DNA from: an uncultured Oscillospiraceae bacterium
GTDB lineage: Bacteria > Bacillota > Clostridia > Oscillospirales > Oscillospiraceae
Reading direction: 5' to 3'
DNA length: 64,000 nt
Assembly: GCA_910587345.1 (NCBI GenBank)
Contig: CAJUKH010000038.1
Span: forward strand, 166,284 to 230,283
Shown here piece after piece: positions 55,609 to 63,944 of this stretch (positions are counted from its first letter, which is position 1; every line of letters begins with the position of its first letter). The notes beneath the pieces are model-generated. The model was not told the DNA's origin and searched no databases. It was given only the letters and a program-made list of their open reading frames with translations. The position numbers were made by a program, and so were the translations under genes.

Positions 55609-57084
55609 ATGAGAGCCAGCGGGGTACTGATGCATCTGACAAGCCTTTCCTCGCCTCATGGGATAGGGACCATGGGAAAGGAGGCCAGAGCCTTTGCCGA
55701 CTTTCTGGCTGCCGGAGGGCAGCGATACTGGCAGTTGCTGCCGTTGGGACCTACCGGCTACGGGGACTCTCCCTATCAGAGCTTCTCCACCTTTGCGGGC
55801 AATCCCTATTTGATCGACTTGGATACCCTGGCGGAAGAGGGACTTCTGACGGAGCCGGAGTATGCCGGGGAGGACTGGGGAGAGGACCCGCAGCGGGTGG
55901 ATTTCGGCCTTCTCTACCGAAAGCGTTACCCCGTGCTGAAAAAAGCGGTAAGGCGGCTTTTGGAGCGAAAAGAGCCGGAATATGAGACGTTTTTGGCGGA
56001 AAACGCACACTGGCTGCCCGATTACGCCCTTTTCATGGCCCTGAAGGATGCGGGCGGCGGTGCGCCTTGGTGGCAGTGGCCCGAAGAGCTTCGCCGCCGG
56101 GAGCCGCACGCTCTGGCCCGGACCGGGGAGGAGCTGCGGGAGGAGACGGACTTTTGGCGGGGAGTGCAGTATCTTTTCTTCCGGCAATGGCAAAAACTGA
56201 AAGAGTATGTCAATGGCCGGGGTATCGGCCTGATCGGGGACCTGCCCATCTATGTGGCACTGGATTCCGCCGATGTGTGGGCCGGGCCGGAGCTGTTTCA
56301 GCTGGACAGGGAGCTGGTGCCCACCGAGGTGGCGGGCTGCCCGCCCGATGCCTTTGCCGTCGACGGCCAGCTTTGGGGCAACCCTCTCTTTGACTGGGAG
56401 AGGATGGAGGCCGACGGGTATGCCTGGTGGATCGGTCGGATCGCCCATCAGCTGCGGCTTTACGATATGCTTCGCATCGACCATTTCCGGGGATTTGAGA
56501 GCTATTATGCCATCCCCTTTGGGGAGGAGACCGCCCGAAACGGCCGCTGGCGGCCGGGGCCGGGGATGAAGCTGTTTCGGGCGGTGGAGGCCGCACTGGG
56601 GCAAAAGGACATCATTGCGGAGGATCTGGGTTATCTGACGCCGGAAGTCCGCCAAATGCTGGCCGAGTCCGGGTTTCCCGGTATGAAAGTCCTCCAGTTT
56701 GCCTTCGACAGCCGGGAGGAGAGCGACTATCTTCCCCATAATTACGACAAAAACTGTGTGGTGTATGTGGGGACCCATGACAATGACACGGCCCTGGGTT
56801 GGCTGGACACCGTATCTCCCGAGGACAGGCGGTATGCCATGGACTATCTGAAGCTGACCGGGGCGGAGGGATACCACTGGGGGCTGATGCGGGGGGCATG
56901 GGCCTCTGCGGCCCGGCTGGCGGTGGTCACCGCCCAGGACCTGCTGGGTTTGGGGAGTGGGGCCAGGATGAATACCCCTTCCACCTTGGGGGGAAACTGG
57001 CAGTGGAGGGCTATGCCGGGGGTGTTTACAGAAGAACTGGCCCAAAGGCTGCGGCGGGAGACGGGTATCTACCGCCGCTGTTGA
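55609..57084 (+). CDS. malQ: 4-alpha-glucanotransferase (amylomaltase, GH77)
   Basis: 491 residues. GH77 signatures: GDLPIYVALDSADVW, the nucleophile aspartate in LRIDHFRGF, the acid/base in IIAEDLG and GTHDNDT. It transfers alpha-1,4-glucan segments during maltodextrin or glycogen metabolism in the cytoplasm. Start chosen at ATG 55609 with GGATGGATGG upstream; ATG 55594 and 55603 are also possible. No other glycogen gene is adjacent. Confidence 0.93.
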   Translation: MRASGVLMHLTSLSSPHGIGTMGKEARAFADFLAAGGQRYWQLLPLGPTGYGDSPYQSFSTFAGNPYLIDLDTLAEEGLLTEPEYAGEDWGEDPQRVDFGLLYRKRYPVLKKAVRRLLERKEPEYETFLAENAHWLPDYALFMALKDAGGGAPWWQWPEELRRREPHALARTGEELREETDFWRGVQYLFFRQWQKLKEYVNGRGIGLIGDLPIYVALDSADVWAGPELFQLDRELVPTEVAGCPPDAFAVDGQLWGNPLFDWERMEADGYAWWIGRIAHQLRLYDMLRIDHFRGFESYYAIPFGEETARNGRWRPGPGMKLFRAVEAALGQKDIIAEDLGYLTPEVRQMLAESGFPGMKVLQFAFDSREESDYLPHNYDKNCVVYVGTHDNDTALGWLDTVSPEDRRYAMDYLKLTGAEGYHWGLMRGAWASAARLAVVTAQDLLGLGSGARMNTPSTLGGNWQWRAMPGVFTEELAQRLRRETGIYRRC

Positions 57085-57139
57085 AAAGGCGGGAGGCCGG
57101 GGCTTCTTTGCTTCCTGGAGATCCCAATGACCGGGGAAA

Positions 57140-57180
57140 CATGAAAGGCTGTGAGCATACATTGCTCACAGCCTTTCATG
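57140..57180. terminator. perfect 18-bp stem terminator between malQ and the gerQ-like gene
   Basis: CATGAAAGGCTGTGAGCA, TACAT, TGCTCACAGCCTTTCATG. Confidence 0.75.
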
Positions 57181-57191
57181 TTCATGTTATT

Positions 57192-57629
57192 TTATCCCAC
57201 GGCCTGGCCGGACTGCTGGGTGCAGTTGGTGCAGGGCCGGGTGGCAGCGGGGCCGGGGAGAGTGACCGGGCGGCCCATGGCAGAAATGCCCTGCATCCCG
57301 TTGGTGGGGAACATGGGGTGGTTGGCCTGCCAGGGGCGGTGACCGGGGAGGAAGAAGGTGACGAACTTTACCGAGAAGATGTCACAGGTGATAAAGGTCT
57401 GGCTGACCTCCTCGTAGAGAGTGAGTACGCTGGAACCCACGGCGTAGAGAACGCCGGCCTTTTGGGTCATGGTCTGGGTGCCCACCAGAAACTCCACGAT
57501 GACATACTCGCCCAGGTTGTCGGCCAGAAACTGCTGAAGGGAACCGTTCATGGCGGCGGTATTGAAATTCTGTTCGGGGGGAATATTGATGCTGTCGAAC
57601 TGAGGTTGATCGGAATAAAGTCTTGCCAT
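57192..57629 (-). CDS. GerQ-like spore coat protein
   Basis: 145 residues. The central region (LADNLGEYVIVEFLVGTQTM to TCDIFSVKFVTFFLPG) resembles the domain of the spore coat protein GerQ, and the last 35 residues are Pro/Gly/Cys-rich (ATRPCTNCTQQ). GerQ recruits the cortex hydrolase CwlJ to the coat in Bacillus, and the adjacent upstream gene here is a CwlJ-type hydrolase, which supports the call. Similarity is modest, so name with caution. Confidence 0.6.
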   Translation of the reverse strand: MARLYSDQPQFDSINIPPEQNFNTAAMNGSLQQFLADNLGEYVIVEFLVGTQTMTQKAGVLYAVGSSVLTLYEEVSQTFITCDIFSVKFVTFFLPGHRPWQANHPMFPTNGMQGISAMGRPVTLPGPAATRPCTNCTQQSGQAVG

Positions 57630-57659
57630 ATGCTCGCCTCCTGAAAAAATAGTGTGGGT

Positions 57660-58094
57660 TCAGGTATCTGCGTATGCTTCTGTGGGATTATAGAAGCAGT
57701 GGTCGCCGATGCGGATCACAAAGACGCCCACCTGAGTAGGGAAGTAGGGACGGCAGTCGGGGCTGTATGGGTTGAAGAACCACAGCGCGGTGCCCAGGTT
57801 GGTCAGCCGGTTGCCTGCCATGGCCCACTGGGCAATGTCCCAGTGGATCTGCTCCAGAGACATATTGTAAATGTTCTGAGCGTTGTATTCTCCCCCTACA
57901 GTCTCCATGGCACAGACAAACTGCCGGGGCTGGAAAACCACCTCCCGGACGGTCTTATAGCGGGAATATTCGCCGTATGTAACATTGACACGGTTCATTA
58001 CCACGCTGGCTACCGCCTTCATCCCGTTTTCCCCTTCCCCTCCGGCCTCGCACTTGATGATGCGCGCCAGAAGCTCCAAGTCGGAATATGCCAT
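57660..58094 (-). CDS. cwlJ: spore cortex/cell-wall hydrolase (CwlJ/SleB type)
   Basis: 144 residues, a bare Hydrolase_2 domain without the peptidoglycan-binding part of SleB, thus CwlJ-like. The catalytic glutamate is in RIIKCEAGGEGENG, followed by VASVVMNRVN, and the late TALWFFNPYSPDC is conserved. It degrades spore cortex during germination. ATG 58094 follows AAGGAAGGAG. Operon order is membrane protein, cwlJ, gerQ-like. Confidence 0.88.
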   Translation of the reverse strand: MAYSDLELLARIIKCEAGGEGENGMKAVASVVMNRVNVTYGEYSRYKTVREVVFQPRQFVCAMETVGGEYNAQNIYNMSLEQIHWDIAQWAMAGNRLTNLGTALWFFNPYSPDCRPYFPTQVGVFVIRIGDHCFYNPTEAYADT

Positions 58095-58109
58095 TGTTTC
58101 ACTCCTTCC

Positions 58110-58520
58110 TTATGCGGGCAGCTCTGCCTCTTCGGAGGGTTCCTCCGTGTTCCGGGCGGCATCCAGAGCCCAAAGCCGCAGTATGGCGGCGGCCAGAACC
58201 AGCAGGGAAGCCCACAGATTGACATGGGACAGGTGAAGCGCCCAGGGGGAATCTCCTGCCCGGGCGGTATTCCAACCCCGCAGGGCCAGGGTGAAAAAGA
58301 AGCCCAGCGCTCCCACGGAGATGGCTCCCGCTGCCCGCTGAAGAGGATAAGGATCGGGGCAGCGGTCCGTGGCTTCTCCCGCCAGAATGGCCCGGAGGAG
58401 CTGCCGCTGCCGCAAAAGGCCTGCCAGGGACAAGAGAACGGCCAGAATGATGAGAAGCAGGAATGTGACAGAGCAGTTGACCAGTTCCAAATCAGCCGGG
58501 CCAGGGGTTTCTTCCGCCAT
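58110..58520 (-). CDS. hypothetical membrane protein
   Basis: 136 residues with three membrane helices (about 15-34, 66-84, 99-118) and an acidic C-terminus (EEPSEEAELPA). Not recognised. It is the first gene before cwlJ (15-base gap), on the minus strand, so a germination or spore-membrane role is possible from context only. ATG 58520 follows AAAGGAGGGCTGGAT. Confidence 0.6.
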   Translation of the reverse strand: MAEETPGPADLELVNCSVTFLLLIILAVLLSLAGLLRQRQLLRAILAGEATDRCPDPYPLQRAAGAISVGALGFFFTLALRGWNTARAGDSPWALHLSHVNLWASLLVLAAAILRLWALDAARNTEEPSEEAELPA

Positions 58521-58591
58521 ATCCAGCCCTCCTTTCCGCCCGCTTCAAATCATTCTACGCAAACGGATGGGAAAGGGTGTGGGAGCGGCTC

Positions 58592-58620
58592 TTGACGAAG
58601 AAAAAGAGTGTGCCTATAAT
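58592..58620 (+). promoter_or_regulatory. promoter for the Mbeg1-like gene
   Basis: TTGACG (58592-58597), 17-base spacer, TATAAT (58615-58620). Confidence 0.8.
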
Positions 58621-58652
58621 AAAACAGGACCTGTTTACAGGGGGGTATTTTG

Positions 58653-59768
58653 ATGGAATATAATATTGTCAACTATGCCGAGGAGAACATGGACACCTTT
58701 GCCCAGCGGGCCTTTTGCCCGGTGGACAGCCTGATCCTCTCCTGGCTGTCCTACCTTCGCATCCCGGGGGACGCACCGGAGTTTCGTGACTGGGAGGGCC
58801 TGCCCCTGTCCTCCCTTTACCGGGCGGAGTGGTTTGACAAGCTGTTTCTGGGGGTGTGGGACCCGGAGAGCAGCCGCAGACTCCTTACGGCTCTGGCGGC
58901 CAGTCCCCGGTTTCGGAACCTCCGTGTCATGGGCTATACCGAGCAGATGGACCCGGAGGCGGAGAAGCAGTTCTCCGCCGTCACCTTCCGCTTGACGGAG
59001 GAATTGAGCTATGTGGCCTTTCGGGGTACCGATGCCTCCTTCGTGGGCTGGAAGGAGGATTTCAACATGGCCTTTCAGACCGTCCCCTCTCAGGAGACGG
59101 CGGTGGCCTACCTGGCCCGGGCGGCCCTCTACTGTCCCGGCCGGCTGATGACAGGGGGACATTCCAAGGGAGGCAATCTGGCGGTGTATGCCGCCGCCTG
59201 CTGTGATGAGGCGGTCCAGGGCCGCATCCTGCGTATCTATTCCCACGACGGCCCCGGTTTTCTGGCGGAGATGCTGACAAGTCCGGGCTTTCAGGCCATT
59301 GCCGACCGGGTGGAGAAGACCCTGCCCCAGTCCTCGGTGGTGGGGATGCTGCTGGAGGATCAAGAGAGCTTTCAGCTGGTGAAAAGCGGCCGGGTCAGCT
59401 TCTGGCAGCATGACCCCTTCTCCTGGCAGGTGGAGGGGGATCGCTTCTGCCCGGCAGATCATCTTACCGCCGACGCCCATTATCTGGACAAGACGCTGAA
59501 TGACTGGGTCCGGGGTCTTGCGCAGGAGGAGCGGGAGCGGTTTGTGGACGCCCTCTATGGGATACTGAACGTCAATGAGGTCACCACCTTCGCCCAGTGG
59601 CAGGACCAATGGCAGAAAAACCTGTCGGACACCATGAAGGCGGCCTCTCAGATGGACCCGGATACCAGAAAATTCCTGGGGCATACCCTGAAGGAACTGG
59701 CGGCTCTCAGCGTCAAGCATTTCCCGGAGCTGTGGGCCAAGGAGGAGAAGGAGAAGAAAGAACCATAA
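58653..59768 (+). CDS. Mbeg1-like alpha/beta-hydrolase (DUF2974)
   Basis: 371 residues of the Mbeg1-like family (start MEYNIVNYAEENMDTFAQR). The nucleophile elbow is MTGGHSKGGNLAVYAA (GxSxG) and DGPGF may carry the aspartate; FRGTDASFVGWKEDFNM is a further family block. Family members are probable lipases or esterases in the cytoplasm of Firmicutes. ATG 58653 follows GGGGGG. It shares the GHSKGG elbow with the toxin-like fragment at 15052-15386. Confidence 0.9.
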   Translation: MEYNIVNYAEENMDTFAQRAFCPVDSLILSWLSYLRIPGDAPEFRDWEGLPLSSLYRAEWFDKLFLGVWDPESSRRLLTALAASPRFRNLRVMGYTEQMDPEAEKQFSAVTFRLTEELSYVAFRGTDASFVGWKEDFNMAFQTVPSQETAVAYLARAALYCPGRLMTGGHSKGGNLAVYAAACCDEAVQGRILRIYSHDGPGFLAEMLTSPGFQAIADRVEKTLPQSSVVGMLLEDQESFQLVKSGRVSFWQHDPFSWQVEGDRFCPADHLTADAHYLDKTLNDWVRGLAQEERERFVDALYGILNVNEVTTFAQWQDQWQKNLSDTMKAASQMDPDTRKFLGHTLKELAALSVKHFPELWAKEEKEKKEP

Positions 59769-59793
59769 AGAAGCGAAAAGGAAGGAGAGAAAA

Positions 59794-60327
59794 ATGAAAC
59801 ACAGAGAGATCCTTGAAGAGACAGAACGGCTGATTTTGAGAAGGTATGTGGAAGAAGATCTGGAGGACCTGCTGGAATATCTGTCCGACGGGGAAGTGGT
59901 GAAGTACGAGCCTTACAGGCCCATGACGCCGGAGGAGGCGAAAAAGGACCTTGCGTGGCGTTTGGGGACGGATGAGATGATTGCCGTGGAGCGTAAAGAC
60001 ACCCATAAAATGATTGGAAACGTGTATCTGGGAAAGCGAAAGTTCGAGGCGCTGGAGTTGGGCTATATCTTTCGGCGGGACTGCTGGGGCATGGGATATG
60101 CCGTGGAAAGCTGTGAAGCGATGGTGCGAAAGGCCTTTGCGGACGGTGTTCATCGTATTTATGCGGAATGTGACCCTTTGAACGAAAGGTCGTGGAAGCT
60201 GCTGGAGCGGCTGGGTTTTCGCCGGGAGGCCCATCTGAAACAGGATGTGTATTTCTGGAAGGATGAGAGGGGAAGGCCCATCTGGAAGGATACTTATATC
60301 TATGCCAGACTGAAAGAGGAGAAATAA
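59794..60327 (+). CDS. GNAT family N-acetyltransferase (RimJ-like)
   Basis: 177 residues. The start TERLILRRYVEEDLEDLLEY is typical of the RimJ/RimL branch; the acetyl-CoA region is RDCWGMGYAVESCEAM, and CDPLNERSWKLLERLGFRRE is the motif B region. Substrate unknown (N-terminal amines of proteins, or antibiotics). Probably co-transcribed with the Mbeg1-like gene (25 bases downstream). A strong hairpin ends the unit. Confidence 0.88.
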   Translation: MKHREILEETERLILRRYVEEDLEDLLEYLSDGEVVKYEPYRPMTPEEAKKDLAWRLGTDEMIAVERKDTHKMIGNVYLGKRKFEALELGYIFRRDCWGMGYAVESCEAMVRKAFADGVHRIYAECDPLNERSWKLLERLGFRREAHLKQDVYFWKDERGRPIWKDTYIYARLKEEK

Positions 60328-60347
60328 TGGGCGGGCTGCGGCCCTTT

Positions 60348-60390
60348 CCCTGAAAAGCGGCGGGCGGGAATCGCCCGCCGCTTTTCAGGG
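60348..60390. terminator. perfect 19-bp stem terminator
   Basis: CCCTGAAAAGCGGCGGGCG, GGAAT, CGCCCGCCGCTTTTCAGGG; the T-run is inside the stem. Confidence 0.8.
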
Positions 60391-60422
60391 CAGAAAGGGA
60401 ATGTTTTTGGGGAAAACAGGGG

Positions 60423-60451
60423 TTGTATCCTGTGGGGAAAAATGATATAAT
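60423..60451 (+). promoter_or_regulatory. promoter for pyrE
   Basis: TTGTAT (60423-60428), 17-base spacer, TATAAT (60446-60451). No PyrR-type attenuator is visible in the short leader. Confidence 0.75.
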
Positions 60452-60488
60452 ATCCTGACCATTTTCAACAAAAAGGAGGATGTTTGCC

Positions 60489-61160
60489 ATGACCTATCAG
60501 GAAGAGTTTATCACCTTCATGGTTCGCTCCGGAGTGCTGACCTTTGGGGACTTCACCACCAAGTCGGGCCGCAAGACCCCCTATTTCGTGAATACCGGCA
60601 ACTATAAGACCGGCGCCCAGGCCGCCAAGCTGGGGGATTATTATGCCGCCTGCATTCAGGAGAATCTGCCCGACGGGGTGGATTGCCTTTTCGGCCCGGC
60701 CTATAAAGGCATCCCCCTGACGGTGGCCGCCGCTTCCAGCCTGTACCGGAACTACGACCGGGACCTGCCCTATTGCTTCAACCGCAAGGAGGCCAAGGAC
60801 CACGGCGAGGGGGGCACCATGATCGGCTACCAGCCCAAGGACGGGGACCGGGTGGTCATCGTGGAGGATGTGGTCACTGCCGGCACCGCCGTGCGGGAGA
60901 CCATTGAGCTGTTTAAGCATATCGCCGATGTGAAGTTTGCCTCTCTCATCGTCTCGGTGGACCGGATGGAGAAGGGCACCGGGGAGAAGACCACCATCAA
61001 CGAGCTGCGGGAGCAGTACGGCATTGCCGTCCACCCCATTGTCACCGTCCGGCAGGTCATTGACTTCCTCCACAACCGGGAGATCGACGGTAAGGTCTAC
61101 ATCGACGACGAGGTGAAGGGCAAGATGGAGGCCTATCTGGAGCAGTACGGCGGGAAATAA
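60489..61160 (+). CDS. pyrE: orotate phosphoribosyltransferase
   Basis: 223 residues. The PRPP-binding motif is VVIVEDVVTAGTAVRE; SGRKTPYFVNTGNYKTG and the catalytic-loop HGEGG are also present. Converts orotate and PRPP to OMP. ATG 60489 has GGAGG 9 bases upstream; ATG 60480 is too close to it. The other pyr genes are not here. radC follows after 42 bases. Confidence 0.95.
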   Translation: MTYQEEFITFMVRSGVLTFGDFTTKSGRKTPYFVNTGNYKTGAQAAKLGDYYAACIQENLPDGVDCLFGPAYKGIPLTVAAASSLYRNYDRDLPYCFNRKEAKDHGEGGTMIGYQPKDGDRVVIVEDVVTAGTAVRETIELFKHIADVKFASLIVSVDRMEKGTGEKTTINELREQYGIAVHPIVTVRQVIDFLHNREIDGKVYIDDEVKGKMEAYLEQYGGK

Positions 61161-61202
61161 GCCCACTTTCACTCAAACAGCCGGGAAAGGAGGGGGAGGG
61201 CA

Positions 61203-61883
61203 GTGTCTATCCATGACGGACATCGGCAGCGGATGAAGGCGGAGTTTCTGGCCCGACCCCAGACCTTCCCCGACCATAAGCTGTTGGAAGTGCTGCTGTT
61301 CTATGTCAATCCCCGGGGCGACACAAACCCCGCCGCCCATGCGTTGATGGAGCGGTTCGGTTCTCTGGCCGGGGTGCTGGACGCCCTGCCCGAAGAGCTG
61401 GAGAAGGTGCCGGGGATCGGGAGCCACGCCGTTACGCTTCTAAAGGCGGTGAAGGAGGCGTCGGGCCGGTATCTGGCCGGCCGCACCAGTCTGGAGGAGA
61501 TCATCAACGGCAGCGCCGACGCCTACCCCATACTGCGGCCGTACTTTTTCGGCGCCCGGGGCGAGCGGGTGTGTTTGTTATGTCTGGATGGAAAGGGGAA
61601 GGTGCTGGGGGTGCGGGAAATTGCCGAGGGCAGCGTCAACGCCGCCGAGGTCACCACCCGGGGCGTGGTGGAGGCCGCCCTTTCCCTCAACGCCGCTCAG
61701 GTGATACTGGCCCACAACCATGTTTCCGGTCTGGCTCTGCCCTCGGCAGAGGACAAGGCCACCACCCGCTATCTGGCCAGAGTGCTGGCCGCCGTGGGGG
61801 TGGAGCTGGCTGACCACCTGATTTTTGTGGACGATGATATGGTTTCGCTGAAAGACAGCGGCTTTTCCTTCCGGGGACCTTGA
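61203..61883 (+). CDS. radC: RadC family protein (JAMM/MPN domain)
   Basis: 226 residues. An N-terminal HhH pair (LPEELEKVPGIGSHAVTLLK) precedes a JAMM metalloprotease-like core with HNHVSG and the conserved SAEDKATTRYL (His-x-His ... Ser-x2-Asp). Named after a DNA-repair mutant that was later reassigned, so the cellular role is unsettled. GTG 61203 follows GGAGGGGGAGGGCA. uvrB follows with its own promoter. Confidence 0.93.
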   Translation: MSIHDGHRQRMKAEFLARPQTFPDHKLLEVLLFYVNPRGDTNPAAHALMERFGSLAGVLDALPEELEKVPGIGSHAVTLLKAVKEASGRYLAGRTSLEEIINGSADAYPILRPYFFGARGERVCLLCLDGKGKVLGVREIAEGSVNAAEVTTRGVVEAALSLNAAQVILAHNHVSGLALPSAEDKATTRYLARVLAAVGVELADHLIFVDDDMVSLKDSGFSFRGP

Positions 61884-61913
61884 GGCGCCCGGGGGAAAGG
61901 CCGCAAATTTCTC

Positions 61914-61942
61914 TTGCAATAGAACAAATGTTTTGGTACAAT
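61914..61942 (+). promoter_or_regulatory. promoter for uvrB
   Basis: TTGCAA (61914-61919), 17-base spacer, TGG-TACAAT (-10 at 61937-61942). Both radC read-through and this promoter can feed uvrB. No LexA-type palindrome is apparent. Confidence 0.75.
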
Positions 61943-61976
61943 GAGGATGCTGATATCCAGATAAGGAGGTGGAGCG

Positions 61977-63944
61977 ATGCCGGAATTTCAAGTGGTAAGC
62001 CCTTTCCAGCCCTCGGGGGACCAGCCCCAGGCCATTGAGGCTCTGGCGGCGGGAGTGGAGAACGGCCTTTCCGAGCAGACCCTTTTGGGGGTCACCGGCT
62101 CGGGCAAGACCTTCACCATGGCTAAGGTCATTGAGAAGGTCCAGCGGCCCACCCTGGTACTGGCTCACAACAAGACGCTGGCCGCCCAGCTTTGCGCCGA
62201 GTTTAAGGAGTTTTTCCCCAACAACGCAGTGGAATATTTCGTGTCCTACTACGACTACTACCAGCCCGAAGCCTATATCCCCCATACCGATACCTTCATC
62301 GAGAAGGACTCCGCCATCAACGATGAGATAGACCGGCTGCGGCTTTCCGCCACCGCCTCCCTCATCGAGCGGCGGGATGTCATTGTGGTGTCCTCCGTCT
62401 CCTGCATTTACGGTCTGGGCGAGCCTGACGACTATGCCCATATGATGATCACCGTTCGGGTGGGGGAGGAGTTCAAGCGGGAGGACTTTATGCGCCGGCT
62501 CATCGAGGACCGGTATGAGAGAAACGACATTGCGTGGGAGCGGAATATGTTCCGGGTGCGGGGGGACACCATTGAGGTGTGGCCCGCCTACTGGCGGGAC
62601 ACCGCCATCCGGGTGGAGTTTTTCGGGGATGAAGTGGACCGTATCTCTGAGATCAACGTGGTCACAGGGGCGCCCATCCGCCGGCTGGAGCATATTCCCA
62701 TCTACCCCGCCAGCCACTATATCACCCCCAGAGAGAAGATGGGGGCGGCCATTCAGGAGCTTTACCGGGAGCTGGAGGAGCGGGTGGCCTTCTTTGAGAG
62801 CAACAATATGCTGGTGGAAGCCCAGCGCATCAAGCAGCGGACCATGTACGACATTGAGATGCTGCAGGAGCTGGGCCACTGCTCCGGCATTGAGAACTAT
62901 TCCCGGGTCATCGCCGGCCGCCCGGTGGGGTCTGCCCCCATGACGCTGCTGGATTATTTCCCCAAAGATTTCCTTATGTTCATAGACGAAAGCCATGTGA
63001 CCTTGCCCCAGGTCCACGCCATGTATAACGGGGACAAGGCCCGGAAAACCACGCTGGTGGACTACGGCTTCCGCCTGCCCTGCGCCTTTGACAACCGTCC
63101 TTTGAAATTCGAGGAATTTGAAGAGCGGCTCAATCAGGTCATTTACGTCTCCGCCACCCCCGGGGAGTATGAACGGACCCGGTCGGGACAGGTGGCCGAG
63201 CAGGTCATCCGGCCCACGGGGCTTTTGGACCCCAATGTGGACGTGCGCCCGGTGGAGGGGCAGATCGACGACCTGATCGGGGAAGTGAATACCCGGGTGG
63301 CCCGGGGAGAGCGGGTGCTGGTGACCACCCTGACCAAAAAGATGGCCGAGGACCTGACCGCCTACCTGAAAAACGTGGGGATCAAGGTCCAGTATATGCA
63401 CCATGATATCGACACCATCGAGCGGCAGGAGATCATCCGGGACCTGCGGCTGGGCACCTATGATGTGCTGGTAGGCATCAATCTGCTGCGGGAGGGTCTG
63501 GACCTGCCCGAAGTGTCTCTGGTGGCCATTCTGGATGCGGACAAGGAGGGCTTTTTGCGCAGCGAGACCTCCCTTATCCAGACCATCGGCCGGGCGGCGA
63601 GAAACGCAGACGGTCTGGTCATTATGTACGCCGACAAGATGACCCCCTCCATGATGGCGGCCATCGGGGAGACCCAGCGCCGGCGGAAGAAGCAGGACGA
63701 GTACAACAAGGCCAACGGCATCGTGCCCAAGACCATCATCAAGAGCGTCCGGGATGTGGTGAATCTGGCCGAGGCCGAGGAGGAGGCCGACCGCGCGGTG
63801 CGGAGCAAGCACAAGATGACCCGCAGCGAGCTGGAGAAGGCCATCGAGAAGCTGGAAAAGGAGATGAAGGAGGCCAGCAAGCGGTTGGAGTTCGAGTACG
63901 CCGCCGTGCTGCGGGACAGAATCATCGAATTAAGAGGGAAATAG
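61977..63944 (+). CDS. uvrB: excinuclease ABC subunit B
   Basis: 655 residues, a full-length UvrB. Walker A GVTGSGKTFT near residue 40, the beta-hairpin region YYDYYQPEAYIP, the DESHVT Walker B box, helicase motifs V/VI (GINLLREGLDLPEVSL; QTIGRAARN) and a C-terminal UVR domain (ELEKAIEKLEKEMKEASKRL) that contacts UvrC. It verifies damage after UvrA loads it and recruits UvrC. uvrA is probably downstream, outside the window. ATG 61977 follows AAGGAGGTGG. Confidence 0.97.
   Translation: MPEFQVVSPFQPSGDQPQAIEALAAGVENGLSEQTLLGVTGSGKTFTMAKVIEKVQRPTLVLAHNKTLAAQLCAEFKEFFPNNAVEYFVSYYDYYQPEAYIPHTDTFIEKDSAINDEIDRLRLSATASLIERRDVIVVSSVSCIYGLGEPDDYAHMMITVRVGEEFKREDFMRRLIEDRYERNDIAWERNMFRVRGDTIEVWPAYWRDTAIRVEFFGDEVDRISEINVVTGAPIRRLEHIPIYPASHYITPREKMGAAIQELYRELEERVAFFESNNMLVEAQRIKQRTMYDIEMLQELGHCSGIENYSRVIAGRPVGSAPMTLLDYFPKDFLMFIDESHVTLPQVHAMYNGDKARKTTLVDYGFRLPCAFDNRPLKFEEFEERLNQVIYVSATPGEYERTRSGQVAEQVIRPTGLLDPNVDVRPVEGQIDDLIGEVNTRVARGERVLVTTLTKKMAEDLTAYLKNVGIKVQYMHHDIDTIERQEIIRDLRLGTYDVLVGINLLREGLDLPEVSLVAILDADKEGFLRSETSLIQTIGRAARNADGLVIMYADKMTPSMMAAIGETQRRRKKQDEYNKANGIVPKTIIKSVRDVVNLAEAEEEADRAVRSKHKMTRSELEKAIEKLEKEMKEASKRLEFEYAAVLRDRIIELRGK

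Noticed and set aside
54784..57162. 792-codon minus-strand open frame opposite the methyltransferase and malQ genes
   Set aside because: It spans two unrelated plus-strand genes with intact active-site motifs and shows no domain of its own. Antisense artefact of GC-rich codon use.
58653..59768. Mbeg1-like gene as a phage or toxin gene
   Set aside because: It is full length, has its own housekeeping promoter, matches chromosomal composition and lies among metabolic genes.
61578..63812. 744-codon minus-strand open frame opposite radC and uvrB
   Set aside because: Both plus-strand genes are unmistakable, and the antisense product is Gly/His/Leu low-complexity.
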